This document shows, piece after piece, positions 33,198-41,753 of a stretch of 64,000 nucleotides of DNA. The stretch is from the NCBI RefSeq assembly GCF_038433135.1, contig NZ_JBCDMV010000008.1:186001-250000 (forward strand), in the 5' to 3' direction. Origin of the DNA: Luteococcus sp038433135 (GTDB lineage: Bacteria > Actinomycetota > Actinomycetes > Propionibacteriales > Propionibacteriaceae). How positions within the stretch are numbered: position 1 is the first letter of the stretch; each line of letters begins with the position of its first letter. A program made the translations under genes and the position numbers. The notes under the pieces were generated by a model. It ran no database searches. It was given only the letters and a program-made list of their open reading frames with translations, and was not told the origin of the DNA.

Positions 33198-33824
33198 ATG
33201 ACGCAGCCCTACCAGCCCGGTTCCCGCGACCCTCGTCAGCCCTTTGGCCGGCAGGCGCCCGCGCCCGTCCACACCTCCCAGTTCGCCCCGCCTCCGAGCC
33301 GTCGTCCCCTGTGGGTCACGCTCGCGGTGCTGGCTGCGGTGGCCGTGCTGCTCCTGGCCGCCATCAAGATGGGGACGTCCGGCGACGCGGAACCGCAGGC
33401 CGCTCCGACCGAGACCGTCAGCGTGAGCGAACAGGATCAGCAGACCACCCAGGCCCCCACCGACGGCGCCACACCGGGCACGGGGGTTCCCACGTCCACC
33501 CGCTTCGAGAATGCCCGGGACGACAGTTCCGGCACCTTCGAGGTGCTGAACCATCGCTGGACCACTGAGGGCCTGCTCCTCACCTTGCGGGTCAGACTGG
33601 ACACCGGCCAGCAGCGCCTCGGCTTCTTCGCCCTGGACAATGGCAAGACCGCCCAGAAGTACGACCCGTCGCCCACCGGACCGGACTATCTGGAAGGGCA
33701 ATCGATCCTCGCCGGGCAGACCCTGACAGGCACCGTCCTGTTCGAGATGCCGCAGTCGGATGCCACCATCATGCTGGCCGGCAGCAGCGGACAGCAGGTG
33801 ACGGCACTCAAGGTCTCCGGCTGA
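33198..33824 (+). CDS. Membrane-anchored extracellular protein of unknown function
   Basis: A 208-aa protein. The proline-rich cytosolic N-terminus (35 residues) is followed by one membrane helix (LWVTLAVLAAVAVLLLAAI), a Ser/Thr/Pro/Gln-rich linker to about residue 100, and an outer domain of about 110 residues with the alternating beta pattern of an immunoglobulin-like or DUF4352-like fold. No catalytic motif is visible. GGGGGG precedes the ATG by four bases, and TACGCT lies 10 nt upstream. It is convergent with the L,D-transpeptidase, so a cell-envelope role is possible but unproven. Confidence 0.7.
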   Translation: MTQPYQPGSRDPRQPFGRQAPAPVHTSQFAPPPSRRPLWVTLAVLAAVAVLLLAAIKMGTSGDAEPQAAPTETVSVSEQDQQTTQAPTDGATPGTGVPTSTRFENARDDSSGTFEVLNHRWTTEGLLLTLRVRLDTGQQRLGFFALDNGKTAQKYDPSPTGPDYLEGQSILAGQTLTGTVLFEMPQSDATIMLAGSSGQQVTALKVSG

Positions 33825-33830
33825 GCGGGG

Positions 33831-34913
33831 TCAGCGGTAGACGATCACCTTGTCACCGGTGCGCACCTGGTCGAAGAGGGCGGCGATCCCGTCGTAGTTG
33901 CGAACATTCACGCAGCCATGTGACGCGCCGTTGTAGCCCCGAGCCGCAAAGTCCGACGAATAGTGCACCGCCTGGCCGCCGGAGAAGAACATCGCGAACG
34001 GCATCCGCGTGTGGTACAGCGTCGAGACATGATCCCGCGACTTGAAGTTGACCTGGAAGGTGCCCTCGCGGGTGGGGGTCAGCTCCGATCCGAAGCGCAC
34101 GCTCATCACGCTCTGCACCTTGCCATCCACCACCCAGGCCAGCTTGTCGGCGCTCTTGGAGATGCACAGGGCCCGGCCGGTCAGGCAGCGCGGGTCCAGC
34201 CGGGGCGCCACCACCTTGGGCGGCAGATTGTTCAGCTCCTCCCGGGTGGGCTGGCGGGTCATGCCGGCCAGCCGATCCAGGGTGCGCTGGTCCACCTCGC
34301 CGGTGACCGGGATGCCGCGCTTGGTCTGGAAGTCCTTGACTGCCTTGCCCGTCGCCGGGCCGTAGTTGTCGCTGACCTTGCCGGAGAACCAGCCGATCTG
34401 CTTCAGCCGGGCCTGCAGCTCCCGCACCTTCGCGCCGGTCATGCCCTGCTTCAGCAGCGCCGGGCCGGGCTTCATGATGTTGTACAGCTGGTCTCGGGTG
34501 GGTTGCTTGGTGCGCTTGACGAGTTCATTCCAGGTGGTCGCATCCACCACCCCGTTGACGGGCAGCTGCCGCTTCTCCTGGAAGCCGCGCACCGACGCGC
34601 TGGTCGCATCCCCGAAGGTGCCGGTGATCTTGCCCTCGAACCATTCGAGCTGCTGCAGGCGGTGCTGCAGTTCCCGCACCCGGTCGCCCGTCGCACCCGC
34701 CTTCAGCACCGCTACGGCGCTCGGAGTCGCCGATGCCGGTGCACTCGGACTGGCACTGGCCGGCGCCGCCGACGTCGGCGCGACGCTGGGATCCTGGGTG
34801 GAGCCTTCACTCGCCTCGGGTGCCGGGTGGGCCGACTGCTCCGTCTGTGAGCAGCCGGCCAGCAGGCAGGCTCCGCTCAACGCGAGGGCGATTCGGGCGG
34901 TGTGGCTGGGCAC
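33831..34913 (-). CDS. L,D-transpeptidase lipoprotein with two peptidoglycan-binding domains
   Basis: A 360-aa lipoprotein (lipobox LAGC, cysteine at 21). A Ser/Ala/Pro linker is followed by two PG_binding_1 repeats (KAGATGDRVRELQHRL... and KQGMTGAKVRELQARL...) and a C-terminal YkuD domain with the catalytic SHGCVNVRN. It forms 3-3 or protein-type cross-links in peptidoglycan and is typically beta-lactam tolerant, except to carbapenems (family knowledge). The two extra cysteines near residues 240-250 may form a disulfide. It starts with GTG after AAGGAG. Confidence 0.92.
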   Translation of the reverse strand: MPSHTARIALALSGACLLAGCSQTEQSAHPAPEASEGSTQDPSVAPTSAAPASASPSAPASATPSAVAVLKAGATGDRVRELQHRLQQLEWFEGKITGTFGDATSASVRGFQEKRQLPVNGVVDATTWNELVKRTKQPTRDQLYNIMKPGPALLKQGMTGAKVRELQARLKQIGWFSGKVSDNYGPATGKAVKDFQTKRGIPVTGEVDQRTLDRLAGMTRQPTREELNNLPPKVVAPRLDPRCLTGRALCISKSADKLAWVVDGKVQSVMSVRFGSELTPTREGTFQVNFKSRDHVSTLYHTRMPFAMFFSGGQAVHYSSDFAARGYNGASHGCVNVRNYDGIAALFDQVRTGDKVIVYR

Positions 34914-34955
34914 GTCGGGGCTCCTTAGGGCGCGGGGTGGGTGACCGCGTCCACC

Positions 34956-34961
34956 AGACTA
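34956..34961 (-). promoter_or_regulatory. Possible -10 box of the L,D-transpeptidase gene
   Basis: TAGTCT on the reverse strand, about 42 nt before the GTG start. It would give a leader of roughly 36 nt containing the AAGGAG site. Confidence 0.3.
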
Positions 34962-35012
34962 GAAGACCACGGGCGCCAGCCGAGCACCCGATCGGGCTCC
35001 AGCAGTCACCCT

Positions 35013-35921
35013 TCAGCTTGGCAACGCCGCTGCCGGTGGTTCCGCGGCCCCAGGGGCGTGCGCGAGCACGTCCAGCAATCGCGCCCGCACCACGGCCGCC
35101 CGATCGGAGAAGGTTCGCTGTCGACGCACGTAGTCAGCGCGTCCCGCGGGCGTCTCGACGGGCACCGGATCGTATCCCCAGCCGCTCAGGTCATAGGCAC
35201 TGGCCCGCATGTCCAGTTCACGGATGTCGCGCGCCAGCTCGAAGCTGTCCAGCAGCAGTGCCGAGTCGGTCAAGGGCAGCAGCTTGCCGGTCCACTTGTA
35301 GAGATCCATCCCCACATGGAGGCAGCCCGGCTGATCCAGTTCCGGCTGCCGTTCCCTCGTGGGGCGAAGCGCATTCAGCGGCTCGGCGTCGGGGGTGAAG
35401 AAGCGAAAGGCGTCGAAGTGGCTGCACCGCAGCCCCACCTGCTCCACCACCTCGGCCACCCGCTCCGGCGCGAAGCGCAGCGGCAGGTAGCCGTGCCGGG
35501 TCTGGTCGGGCTGCAGGTGGTAGACCATCGCCCACTCGTGCATGCCGAAACAGCCGAAGTGTGCCTGATTCGTCGCGGTGCTCGCCAGCAGCCGCCGGGT
35601 CCACTCCACCGTGCCGGAGCGCTTGGCCCAGAAGGCCTCGGCATCCACCGTCGAGACGCCGTCCCGGTGCCGGTAGAACCTGCGGCCGGCGTAGTCACCG
35701 TCTGGATCCTCCAGGGCCAGCCCGATGCCGGGATGCCAGCTGGCCAGCTCCCCGGGGCGCAGGTTGTAGTAGTCAAAAAGGAAGTCCTCGACGGGGTGTT
35801 TGCGGCCGGTCCGACGACGCTCGGCGACGCCGGCCAGCAACCCCTCGGCCCGTTCCCGGTGTGCGTCTCGCAGCCGATGCCAGTCCGCGGCCGCCAGGAC
35901 GGTTCTGAGCTGGGCGTCCAA
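35013..35921 (-). CDS. Actinobacterial conserved protein (often labelled 3-methyladenine DNA glycosylase)
   Basis: About 302 aa, recognised by KHPVEDFLFDYYNLRPGELASWHPG and the repeated tryptophan/histidine motifs (HFGCFGMHEWAMVYH, RCSHFDAFRFF). Databases often call this family 3-methyladenine DNA glycosylase, but the sequence has neither the AlkA helix-hairpin-helix nor the AAG fold signatures I know, so I regard function as unknown. The conserved His-rich positions suggest an enzyme or metal site. The likely start is TTG 35921, 2 nt after the malic enzyme stop; GTG 35960, overlapping the malic enzyme, is the alternative. Confidence 0.7.
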   Translation of the reverse strand: MDAQLRTVLAAADWHRLRDAHRERAEGLLAGVAERRRTGRKHPVEDFLFDYYNLRPGELASWHPGIGLALEDPDGDYAGRRFYRHRDGVSTVDAEAFWAKRSGTVEWTRRLLASTATNQAHFGCFGMHEWAMVYHLQPDQTRHGYLPLRFAPERVAEVVEQVGLRCSHFDAFRFFTPDAEPLNALRPTRERQPELDQPGCLHVGMDLYKWTGKLLPLTDSALLLDSFELARDIRELDMRASAYDLSGWGYDPVPVETPAGRADYVRRQRTFSDRAAVVRARLLDVLAHAPGAAEPPAAALPS

Positions 35922-35923
35922 GA

Positions 35924-37630
35924 TCAGAGGACCTCGATCGCCGGGTAGTCCGGGGACCACATCTGCTCATGGATCTGCTGCACCGGGTTCTCCAGCGGGC
36001 GCTCCGCCAGACCCTCCTTCTCGGCGGCCTTGGCGACGGCGATCGCCACCCTCGCAGAGACGGCCCGCAGCCGGTCGATCCGCGGCAACAGGGAGGCGCC
36101 CGGTTCCCGGGAGGTGACCACCTTGGCCACCGCCTCGGCCGCGGCCAGGATCATCCCGTCGCTGACTCGGGAGGCCCGGCAGGCGGCCACGCCCAGCCCC
36201 AGGCCGGGGAACACCAGCGCATTGTTGGCCTGCGCAATCTCATGGGTCACTCCATGGTGGTCGACGGGCTCGAAGGGTGACCCGGTGGCGATCAGCACCC
36301 GTCCGTCGGTCCACTCCAGCAGGTCCTCGGGCAGCGCCTCCGCCTTCCGGGTCGGGTTGGACAGCGGCATGATGATCGGGGTCTGGCAGTGCTCCGCCAT
36401 GTCTCGCACGATGCCCTCGTCGAAGGCCCCGGCCTGGGCAGAGGTGCCGATCATGATGGTCGGATGCACATTGCGCACCACGTCGGCCAGTTCCACCTTG
36501 CCGGGCGTGTCCAGCTGCCAGTCGGCGATCTCGTCGTCGGTGCGGGCATAGGGCTCCTGGAAGTCGCGCATCTTGACCCCCTCGCGCAGCAGGCCCCGCG
36601 AGCCCAGGCCCCAGAAGCAGGCCAGCGCCTGTTCGCGCGGGATGCCGCGCTTGACCATCCGCTGCACCAGCAGGTCGACGATGCCGATCCCGGCCGTGCC
36701 GGCCCCGTGCACCACGATCCGCTGGTTGACCAGCCGCTGACCGGAGCGGCGCACGGCGGCCAGGATCGCGGCCACCACCACGGCCGCGGTGCCCTGTATG
36801 TCGTCGTTGAAGGTGCAGATCTCACCGCGGTACTTGTCCAGGATCCGATGGGCATTGCCCGCGCCGAAATCCTCCCAGTGGATCATGGCGTGCGGGTACA
36901 TGGTCTGCACGGCCTGCACGAAGCGGTCGATGAAGGCGTCGTAGCGCTCACCGCGCACCCGGGCATGGCGATAACCCAGGTAGGTCTCGTCGTTGAGCAG
37001 TTCGATGTTGTCGGTGCCGACGTCCAGCACGACGGGCAGCGCACGACTCGGGTGGATGCCCGCGGCGGCGGTGTAGACGCCCAACTTGCCGACCGCGATG
37101 GCCACGCCACCGACGCCCTGGTCACCAATGCCCAGGATTCCCTCCGAATCGGTCACCACGATCAGGTCGACGTCCTCGCTGGGGTAGCCGTAGGAACGCA
37201 GCGCGGGCTCGATCCCGTCGGGATCCTCGATGGACAGGAAGATGCCGCGCGGCCGGTGGTACCAGTGGCTGTAGGTCTCGATCGCCTTGCCGATGGTCGG
37301 GGTGTAGACGATCGGCAGCATCTCCGCCAGGTGCTCGGTGAGCAACCGGTAGAAGAGCGTCTCGTTGCGATCCTGCATCGTGTTCAGGAAGACGTACTTT
37401 GCCAGATCGTCGGACTCGCCCTGGTACTGGGCGTAGACGCGCTTCAGCTGCTGGTCAATCGTGACGACATTCGACGGCAGCAGGCCGTTGATGTTCAGGT
37501 CGATCCGCTGTTGGCGGGTGAAGGCCGTCCCGAAGTTGCACAGCGGGTTGGTCAACACCTCGCGTCCACGAGCGGCGATCCGCAGGGTGTAGGTGCCGTC
37601 GGGTTCGTGGACGTAGCTGAAGTTCGACAT
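35924..37630 (-). CDS. NAD-dependent malic enzyme
   Basis: A 568-aa large-type malic enzyme (MaeA/SfcA class). It has LPIVYTPTIGKAIETYSHW, the metal-binding HWEDFGAGNAHRIL, FNDDIQGTAAVVVAAIL and the Rossmann HGAGTAGIGIVD. It decarboxylates malate to pyruvate with NAD(P). It lies 35 nt downstream of lactate dehydrogenase on the same strand, so pyruvate made here could be reduced to lactate, balancing NADH. A TAGGCT box 7 nt before the ATG suggests its own leaderless promoter, although a GGGGGG tract could also serve as a ribosome binding site. The open frame upstream continues through ldh but is not coding. Confidence 0.93.
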   Translation of the reverse strand: MSNFSYVHEPDGTYTLRIAARGREVLTNPLCNFGTAFTRQQRIDLNINGLLPSNVVTIDQQLKRVYAQYQGESDDLAKYVFLNTMQDRNETLFYRLLTEHLAEMLPIVYTPTIGKAIETYSHWYHRPRGIFLSIEDPDGIEPALRSYGYPSEDVDLIVVTDSEGILGIGDQGVGGVAIAVGKLGVYTAAAGIHPSRALPVVLDVGTDNIELLNDETYLGYRHARVRGERYDAFIDRFVQAVQTMYPHAMIHWEDFGAGNAHRILDKYRGEICTFNDDIQGTAAVVVAAILAAVRRSGQRLVNQRIVVHGAGTAGIGIVDLLVQRMVKRGIPREQALACFWGLGSRGLLREGVKMRDFQEPYARTDDEIADWQLDTPGKVELADVVRNVHPTIMIGTSAQAGAFDEGIVRDMAEHCQTPIIMPLSNPTRKAEALPEDLLEWTDGRVLIATGSPFEPVDHHGVTHEIAQANNALVFPGLGLGVAACRASRVSDGMILAAAEAVAKVVTSREPGASLLPRIDRLRAVSARVAIAVAKAAEKEGLAERPLENPVQQIHEQMWSPDYPAIEVL

Positions 37631-37637
37631 GCCCCCC

Positions 37638-37643
37638 AGCCTA
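37638..37643 (-). promoter_or_regulatory. Probable -10 box of the malic enzyme gene
   Basis: TAGGCT on the reverse strand, seven bases, then the ATG at 37630. Confidence 0.4.
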
Positions 37644-37665
37644 GGCCCAGAGCCCCCGGACCGGG

Positions 37666-38622
37666 TCAGTAACCCAGCGTGGCCAGGCTGCTGCGCAACT
37701 GCTCCGCGGAACGGTGCAGCGCGGAGACCTCGGTAGGATCCATCGGGATCTCCAGCACCCGCTCGATCCCAGCGGAACTGACCAGGGTGGGCAGCGACAG
37801 CGCGACGTCGTGGATGCCGTAGTAACCCTGCAGCACGCTCGACAGCGGCAGCGCGGTGCGGGTGGGCGACAGCAGCGCCTCCACCAGCCGGGCGCCGGCC
37901 AGCCCGATGGCGTAGTTGGTGGCGCCCTTGCCCTCGATCACTTCGTAGGCGGCAAAGGCGGCCTCGTGGGCCAGTGCCTCCAGCACATCGTCGGTGAAGA
38001 CCTTCTTGCCGGCAAAGCTCCACTCCCGGATCGGCACCGACGAGATGTTGGCGCTGGACCACACCGGGAATTCCGAATCGCCGTGCTCGCCGACGATGGT
38101 GGCGTGCACATTGCGCTGGGCCACCTTGGTCTTCTGCGCGATCAGGTAGCGCAGCCGCGACGTGTCCAGCATGGTGCCGGTGGAGAAGACCTGCGCGGTG
38201 GGCAGGCCGCTGATCTTCTGCGCGACGACGGTCAGCACGTCGCAGGGATTGGTGACCAGCACATAGAGCGCCTCGGGCGCCTGCTCCAGCAGCTGCGGCA
38301 TCATCTGTTCCAGGATCTTGGCATTGGTGGCCGCCAGATCCAGCCGGGTCTGCCCGGGCTTCTGCTTGGCACCGGCGGTGATCACCACCACCGACGAATC
38401 CTTGACCACCGAGATGTCGTCGCCGCCCATCACCGTCGAGTTGGTGAACTGGGTGCCGTGCGCCAGGTCCTTGACCTCCGCCTCCACCTTCTTTGTGGCA
38501 ATGTCGTACAGGCTGACCACGCTGGCCGAGCCGCGGATCAGGGCCGCATAGGCGAGCGAGGTGCCCACCGCGCCGGCTCCGACGATCGACAGCTTGGAGG
38601 GGTGACGGGTTGACTTGGCCAT
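37666..38622 (-). CDS. ldh: L-lactate dehydrogenase
   Basis: A 318-aa NAD-dependent lactate dehydrogenase. It has the Rossmann GAGAVGTSLAYA near residue 16, VTNPCDVLT, and the active-site GEHGDSEFPVW with the catalytic histidine. Distinction from malate dehydrogenase rests on overall length and the KQKPGQTRLDL loop with Gln near the substrate-specificity position. It reduces pyruvate to L-lactate during fermentation. TAGAAT lies exactly 6 nt before the ATG and overlaps the stop codon of the upstream regulator gene, so ldh has a leaderless promoter. Confidence 0.92.
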   Translation of the reverse strand: MAKSTRHPSKLSIVGAGAVGTSLAYAALIRGSASVVSLYDIATKKVEAEVKDLAHGTQFTNSTVMGGDDISVVKDSSVVVITAGAKQKPGQTRLDLAATNAKILEQMMPQLLEQAPEALYVLVTNPCDVLTVVAQKISGLPTAQVFSTGTMLDTSRLRYLIAQKTKVAQRNVHATIVGEHGDSEFPVWSSANISSVPIREWSFAGKKVFTDDVLEALAHEAAFAAYEVIEGKGATNYAIGLAGARLVEALLSPTRTALPLSSVLQGYYGIHDVALSLPTLVSSAGIERVLEIPMDPTEVSALHRSAEQLRSSLATLGY

Positions 38623-38628
38623 GGGGCG

Positions 38629-38634
38629 ATTCTA
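38629..38634 (-). promoter_or_regulatory. -10 box of ldh, leaderless
   Basis: TAGAAT on the reverse strand, six bases, then the ATG at 38622. Its first three bases are the stop codon of the preceding response regulator gene. Confidence 0.55.
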
Positions 38635-39319
38635 GTGGGGCATCGGGAATGGTCCGTGCCGCCAGTCCCCGCGGGGTCCGGATTGCGCCGGCTGGATCAG
38701 GGTCGCGATCTGCACCCGGTTGGACAGTCCCAGCTTTGTCAGGATGCGGGAGACGCACGCCTTGACATTGCCGACGCTCATGTAGTGCTGACTGGCGATC
38801 TCTGCGTTCGTGAGCCCTTGGGAGATGGCCAGGGCAACCTCCGCCTCGAGCTCGCTGAGTTGCGCGAGCGCGTCCAGGGACTCCTGGCGGGCACTGCCGT
38901 CCACGGTGAAGGCAGACATGAGGCGACGGGTGATTGCAGGCGCGAGTGTGGGTTCGCCGCAGTTCACCCGACGGATGGCCGCGGCGAGTTCCTGGGGGCT
39001 CGCGTCCTTCAGGAGGAAGCCGTCGGCCCCGGCGTCCAGCGCATCCCGGATCATGTCATCGGTGTCCCAGGTGGTCAGCACCAGCACGCGGGGCGGGTGC
39101 GACCGCTGCTTGAGCACCCGCGTCGCCTCGATCCCGTTCATGCCGGGCATGCGCAGGTCCATCAGGACGACGTCCCGGGTCCAGGTGCCGGACCCGCTCG
39201 GTGGCCTCCTGCCCGTCACTGGCGCTGCCGAGGATCTCGATGTCGTCCTGCTCCGCGAGCATGGACGTGATTCCGGTCAGGACGAAGGCGTCGTCGTCGA
39301 CCACGATGAGTCGGATCAC
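38632..39319 (-). pseudogene. Response regulator (NarL/LuxR family) with a frameshift
   Basis: The N-terminal receiver starts at GTG 39319 (VIRLIVVDDDAFVLTGITSML...ATERVRHLDP), and the rest is in another frame from DVVLMDLRMPG onward, through the LuxR helix-turn-helix (LSELEAEVALAISQGLTNAEIASQHYMS). The break is in the CCCGGG run at 39174-39179, where one extra base separates HLDP from DVVLMDL. The phosphoacceptor D of VLMDL would be just past the break. It is either a real inactivating mutation or a sequencing error. The upstream kinase overlaps its start by four bases (GTGA). Confidence 0.8.
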
Positions 39320-40446
39320 GGCTTCTCCTGCAGTGGGACGGTGACCTCGAGGACATGGGTGCCCCCGAGGATGGCATGCGAAAGGCTTCCCCCGCACAGC
39401 TGGACACGTTCCGTGATCCCCCGCAAGCCGTAGCCCGCAGGCGTGGTGCCCGGAGCACCGACGGGATTGGTCACGACCAGCAGGCAGTGATCGGACTCCT
39501 GCCGAACGGTGACCTGGATGGGGCCCGCACTGCCGTGCTTGTGCGCATTGGTGACAGCCTCCTGGGCCATTCGGAAGAGGCGTCGCCCGATACCGGGGGC
39601 AAGATCTGCGCAATCCAGGTCCATCTCCACCTGCACGGGGTTCGATGGGGTGCTGGCCTCCACGGCAAGCCGGGGCAGGTCGACGAGGTCCGGTTGCGGA
39701 ACACCGGGCTGTTCCTCGCGCAGGTCGCTGAGGATGCCACGAAGCTCGCCGAGCGAGGCGCGCGCATTGGCCCTGATCAGTGCGCCTGCCCGGGTGCGCT
39801 CTTCATCACTCATCACGCTGCGGTGCTCGAGGGCAGCCGAGTGCATGCTGATCAGGCTCAGGCGATGGGCCAGCACGTCATGCATCTCCCGCGCGATGGC
39901 CAGGCGTTCAGAGGCATGGGCAGCGGTCACTGCGCTCTGCTGTTCACGGGCCAGCGCCGCGTTCTGTGCCCGCAAGGAACGCACCAGGGCCTGGTTCGCA
40001 CCGAGGAAGCTCCCCCAGGCAACAAGGCACTCCACGCCCAGCGCGACGACGGCTAATCCCCACCATGAGTCCTGGTAGGCCCCCTCCGGGGTCCAGGGCA
40101 GGCGCCAGCGCACCAGTGCCAGCACCAGGTAGGTCGCCCCGGCCACCTGGCCGCGCCACCACCCTCTCCTGCTTGCCGTGCCCGTGACGTGGACGAGGGC
40201 CGCCCCGCAGGCCGACGTCGCCACGGCCGACATCACCAGGCCGGCAACCTCCCTCCCCCGTCGCGCCTGCCAGAAGGCACACATGCCCAGGACCGCGTCA
40301 CCCAGCAGCCACCCCACAGGTACTTCCACCTGGTTCCCGGCAGCACTGTCCAGGGCACACAGGAGCACGAACAGCACGCTCGCGGCAGCCAGGAGCGTGC
40401 CACCGGGGCCCAGCGTCGCGCTCGGTATGGTCACGATGGTCCTCAT
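39316..40446 (-). CDS. Sensor histidine kinase, NarL/DesK type
   Basis: About 376 aa. Four or five membrane helices run through residues 10-155. HisKA_3 has the phosphoacceptor in REMHDVLAHRLSLI, and HATPase motifs QEAVTNAHKHG and GYGLRGITERV are present. The partner response regulator directly downstream overlaps it by four bases but carries a frameshift, so signalling may be broken. The signal is unknown. I chose the ATG at 40446; a GTG at 40476 with AGGA downstream is possible. Confidence 0.88.
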   Translation of the reverse strand: MRTIVTIPSATLGPGGTLLAAASVLFVLLCALDSAAGNQVEVPVGWLLGDAVLGMCAFWQARRGREVAGLVMSAVATSACGAALVHVTGTASRRGWWRGQVAGATYLVLALVRWRLPWTPEGAYQDSWWGLAVVALGVECLVAWGSFLGANQALVRSLRAQNAALAREQQSAVTAAHASERLAIAREMHDVLAHRLSLISMHSAALEHRSVMSDEERTRAGALIRANARASLGELRGILSDLREEQPGVPQPDLVDLPRLAVEASTPSNPVQVEMDLDCADLAPGIGRRLFRMAQEAVTNAHKHGSAGPIQVTVRQESDHCLLVVTNPVGAPGTTPAGYGLRGITERVQLCGGSLSHAILGGTHVLEVTVPLQEKP

Positions 40447-40648
40447 GGGCGCGGACTTTTCCTGGGCCCTGCCCACTGCCTGGCCCTACCGCTTCGGGCT
40501 GAGCGTCCTCGACGAGGGTTACGCCTACCCGTGGGACGGAGCTCTGGCAAGTGGTGCCGCCGTCCATGTCGCGTGCACGGTGCTCGCACTGGTCATCGCC
40601 ACCACGTCTGCGCGGCGCCCCGCGGTGATCAACGCGCCCATGCGGTGA
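40427..40648 (+). CDS. Possible small membrane protein, doubtful
   Basis: A 73-aa open frame (MVTMVLMGADFSW...) with one hydrophobic stretch, VHVACTVLALVIATTSA, and a basic tail, placed in the otherwise empty 218-nt gap between the histidine kinase and aroB. No ribosome binding site, no recognised family. It overlaps the kinase start by 20 nt. It may be chance coding; otherwise the gap shows nothing. Confidence 0.15.
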   Translation: MVTMVLMGADFSWALPTAWPYRFGLSVLDEGYAYPWDGALASGAAVHVACTVLALVIATTSARRPAVINAPMR

Positions 40649-40664
40649 GCACCGGGGCGCTGAC

Positions 40665-41753
40665 CTAGTGCGGGTCCAGCGTGGCCCACGCCTCGCGCAG
40701 CAGGTCCTCGTCGGGGCTCTCGATGATGGTCACCTGTCCGACGTCGCGCAACCCCACCAGGCGCAAGGCATTGCCGCGGGCCTTCTTGTCCAGGCTCATG
40801 GTGGCGCGCAGGGTGCTCCACTCCCCCGCGTTGTAGACCGTCGGCAACCCCACGCTGGCCAGCACCTCCCGGTGACGGCGCGCCACCTCGGCCGGCAGCC
40901 CGACGGTGCGCTGCGCCACCTCCGCAGCAAAGACCATCCCGATCGCCACCGCCTCGCCGTGGCGCCAGGTGAAGTGCTGGAACTGCTCGATCGCGTGGCC
41001 CAGGGTGTGGCCGTAGTTCAGCGCCTCCCGGCCCACCCGGTCCGCTGTGCTGGTGGCCTCCCGGAGGTCCGCGGAGACCACCCGGGCCTTGACGGCGATG
41101 GCCCGTCGCACCAACTCTGCGAAGCGCACGGTGGTGACGTCGACGGCTTCGACGGGGTCCTGCTCCACCAGCTCCAGGATCCGCGGATCGGCGATGAAGC
41201 CGCACTTGATCACCTCGGCCAAGCCGGAGACCACCTCGGCCTCTGGCAGGCCGATCAGCAGGTCGAGGTCGCACAGCACCCCACGAGGTTCGTGGAAGGC
41301 ACCCACCAGGTTCTTGCCGGCCGCAATGTTGATGCCGGTCTTGCCGCCCACGGCGGCATCCACCATGGCCAGCACGGTGGTGGGGATGCTGATGTAGCCG
41401 ACGCCGCGCAGCCAGGTGGCGGCCACGAACCCGGCCAGATCGGTGGCGGCACCGCCGCCGATCCCGATCACCACGTCGGAGCGGGTCAGCCCGGCCATCG
41501 CCAGGTCATCCCAGCAGCGTTGCAGCACCTGGCCGGTCTTGGCCGGTTCGCCCGGCGGGATCTCGACGGTGACCGGCTCCACCCCGGCCTGCTTCAACCG
41601 CAGGGCGACGTGTTCCGCCCGGTCGCTCATGACCGGCTGGTGGATGATCGCGGCGCGGGCGGCCCCGGCCGCCAGCGCGTCGATCCGATCCAGGACGCCA
41701 TGTCCGATCTGCACCTGGTAGGGGTGTTCAGCCTCAACCTGCAGGGTTGCCAT
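40665..41753 (-). CDS. aroB: 3-dehydroquinate synthase
   Basis: A 362-aa enzyme converting DAHP to 3-dehydroquinate, step 2 of the shikimate pathway. Visible motifs are the NAD-binding IGIGGGAATDLAGFVAAT, PTTVLAMVDAAVGGKTGIN, and zinc ligands in EVIKCG, the NYGHTLGHAIE histidine and WRHGEAVAIGM. It is the last gene in the coupled aroE-aroC-aroK-aroB run; its ATG overlaps the aroK stop by one base (TGATG). Confidence 0.96.
   Translation of the reverse strand: MATLQVEAEHPYQVQIGHGVLDRIDALAAGAARAAIIHQPVMSDRAEHVALRLKQAGVEPVTVEIPPGEPAKTGQVLQRCWDDLAMAGLTRSDVVIGIGGGAATDLAGFVAATWLRGVGYISIPTTVLAMVDAAVGGKTGINIAAGKNLVGAFHEPRGVLCDLDLLIGLPEAEVVSGLAEVIKCGFIADPRILELVEQDPVEAVDVTTVRFAELVRRAIAVKARVVSADLREATSTADRVGREALNYGHTLGHAIEQFQHFTWRHGEAVAIGMVFAAEVAQRTVGLPAEVARRHREVLASVGLPTVYNAGEWSTLRATMSLDKKARGNALRLVGLRDVGQVTIIESPDEDLLREAWATLDPH

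Noticed and set aside
35924..38758. A single reverse-strand open frame covering malic enzyme plus 376 upstream codons.
   Set aside because: The upstream half is antisense to nothing known and lies out of frame over ldh, whose frame is clearly coding. Malic enzyme starts at 37630.
38755..39613. Separate short frames around the response regulator taken as independent genes.
   Set aside because: They are the two halves of one regulator displaced by a one-base shift at 39174-39179.
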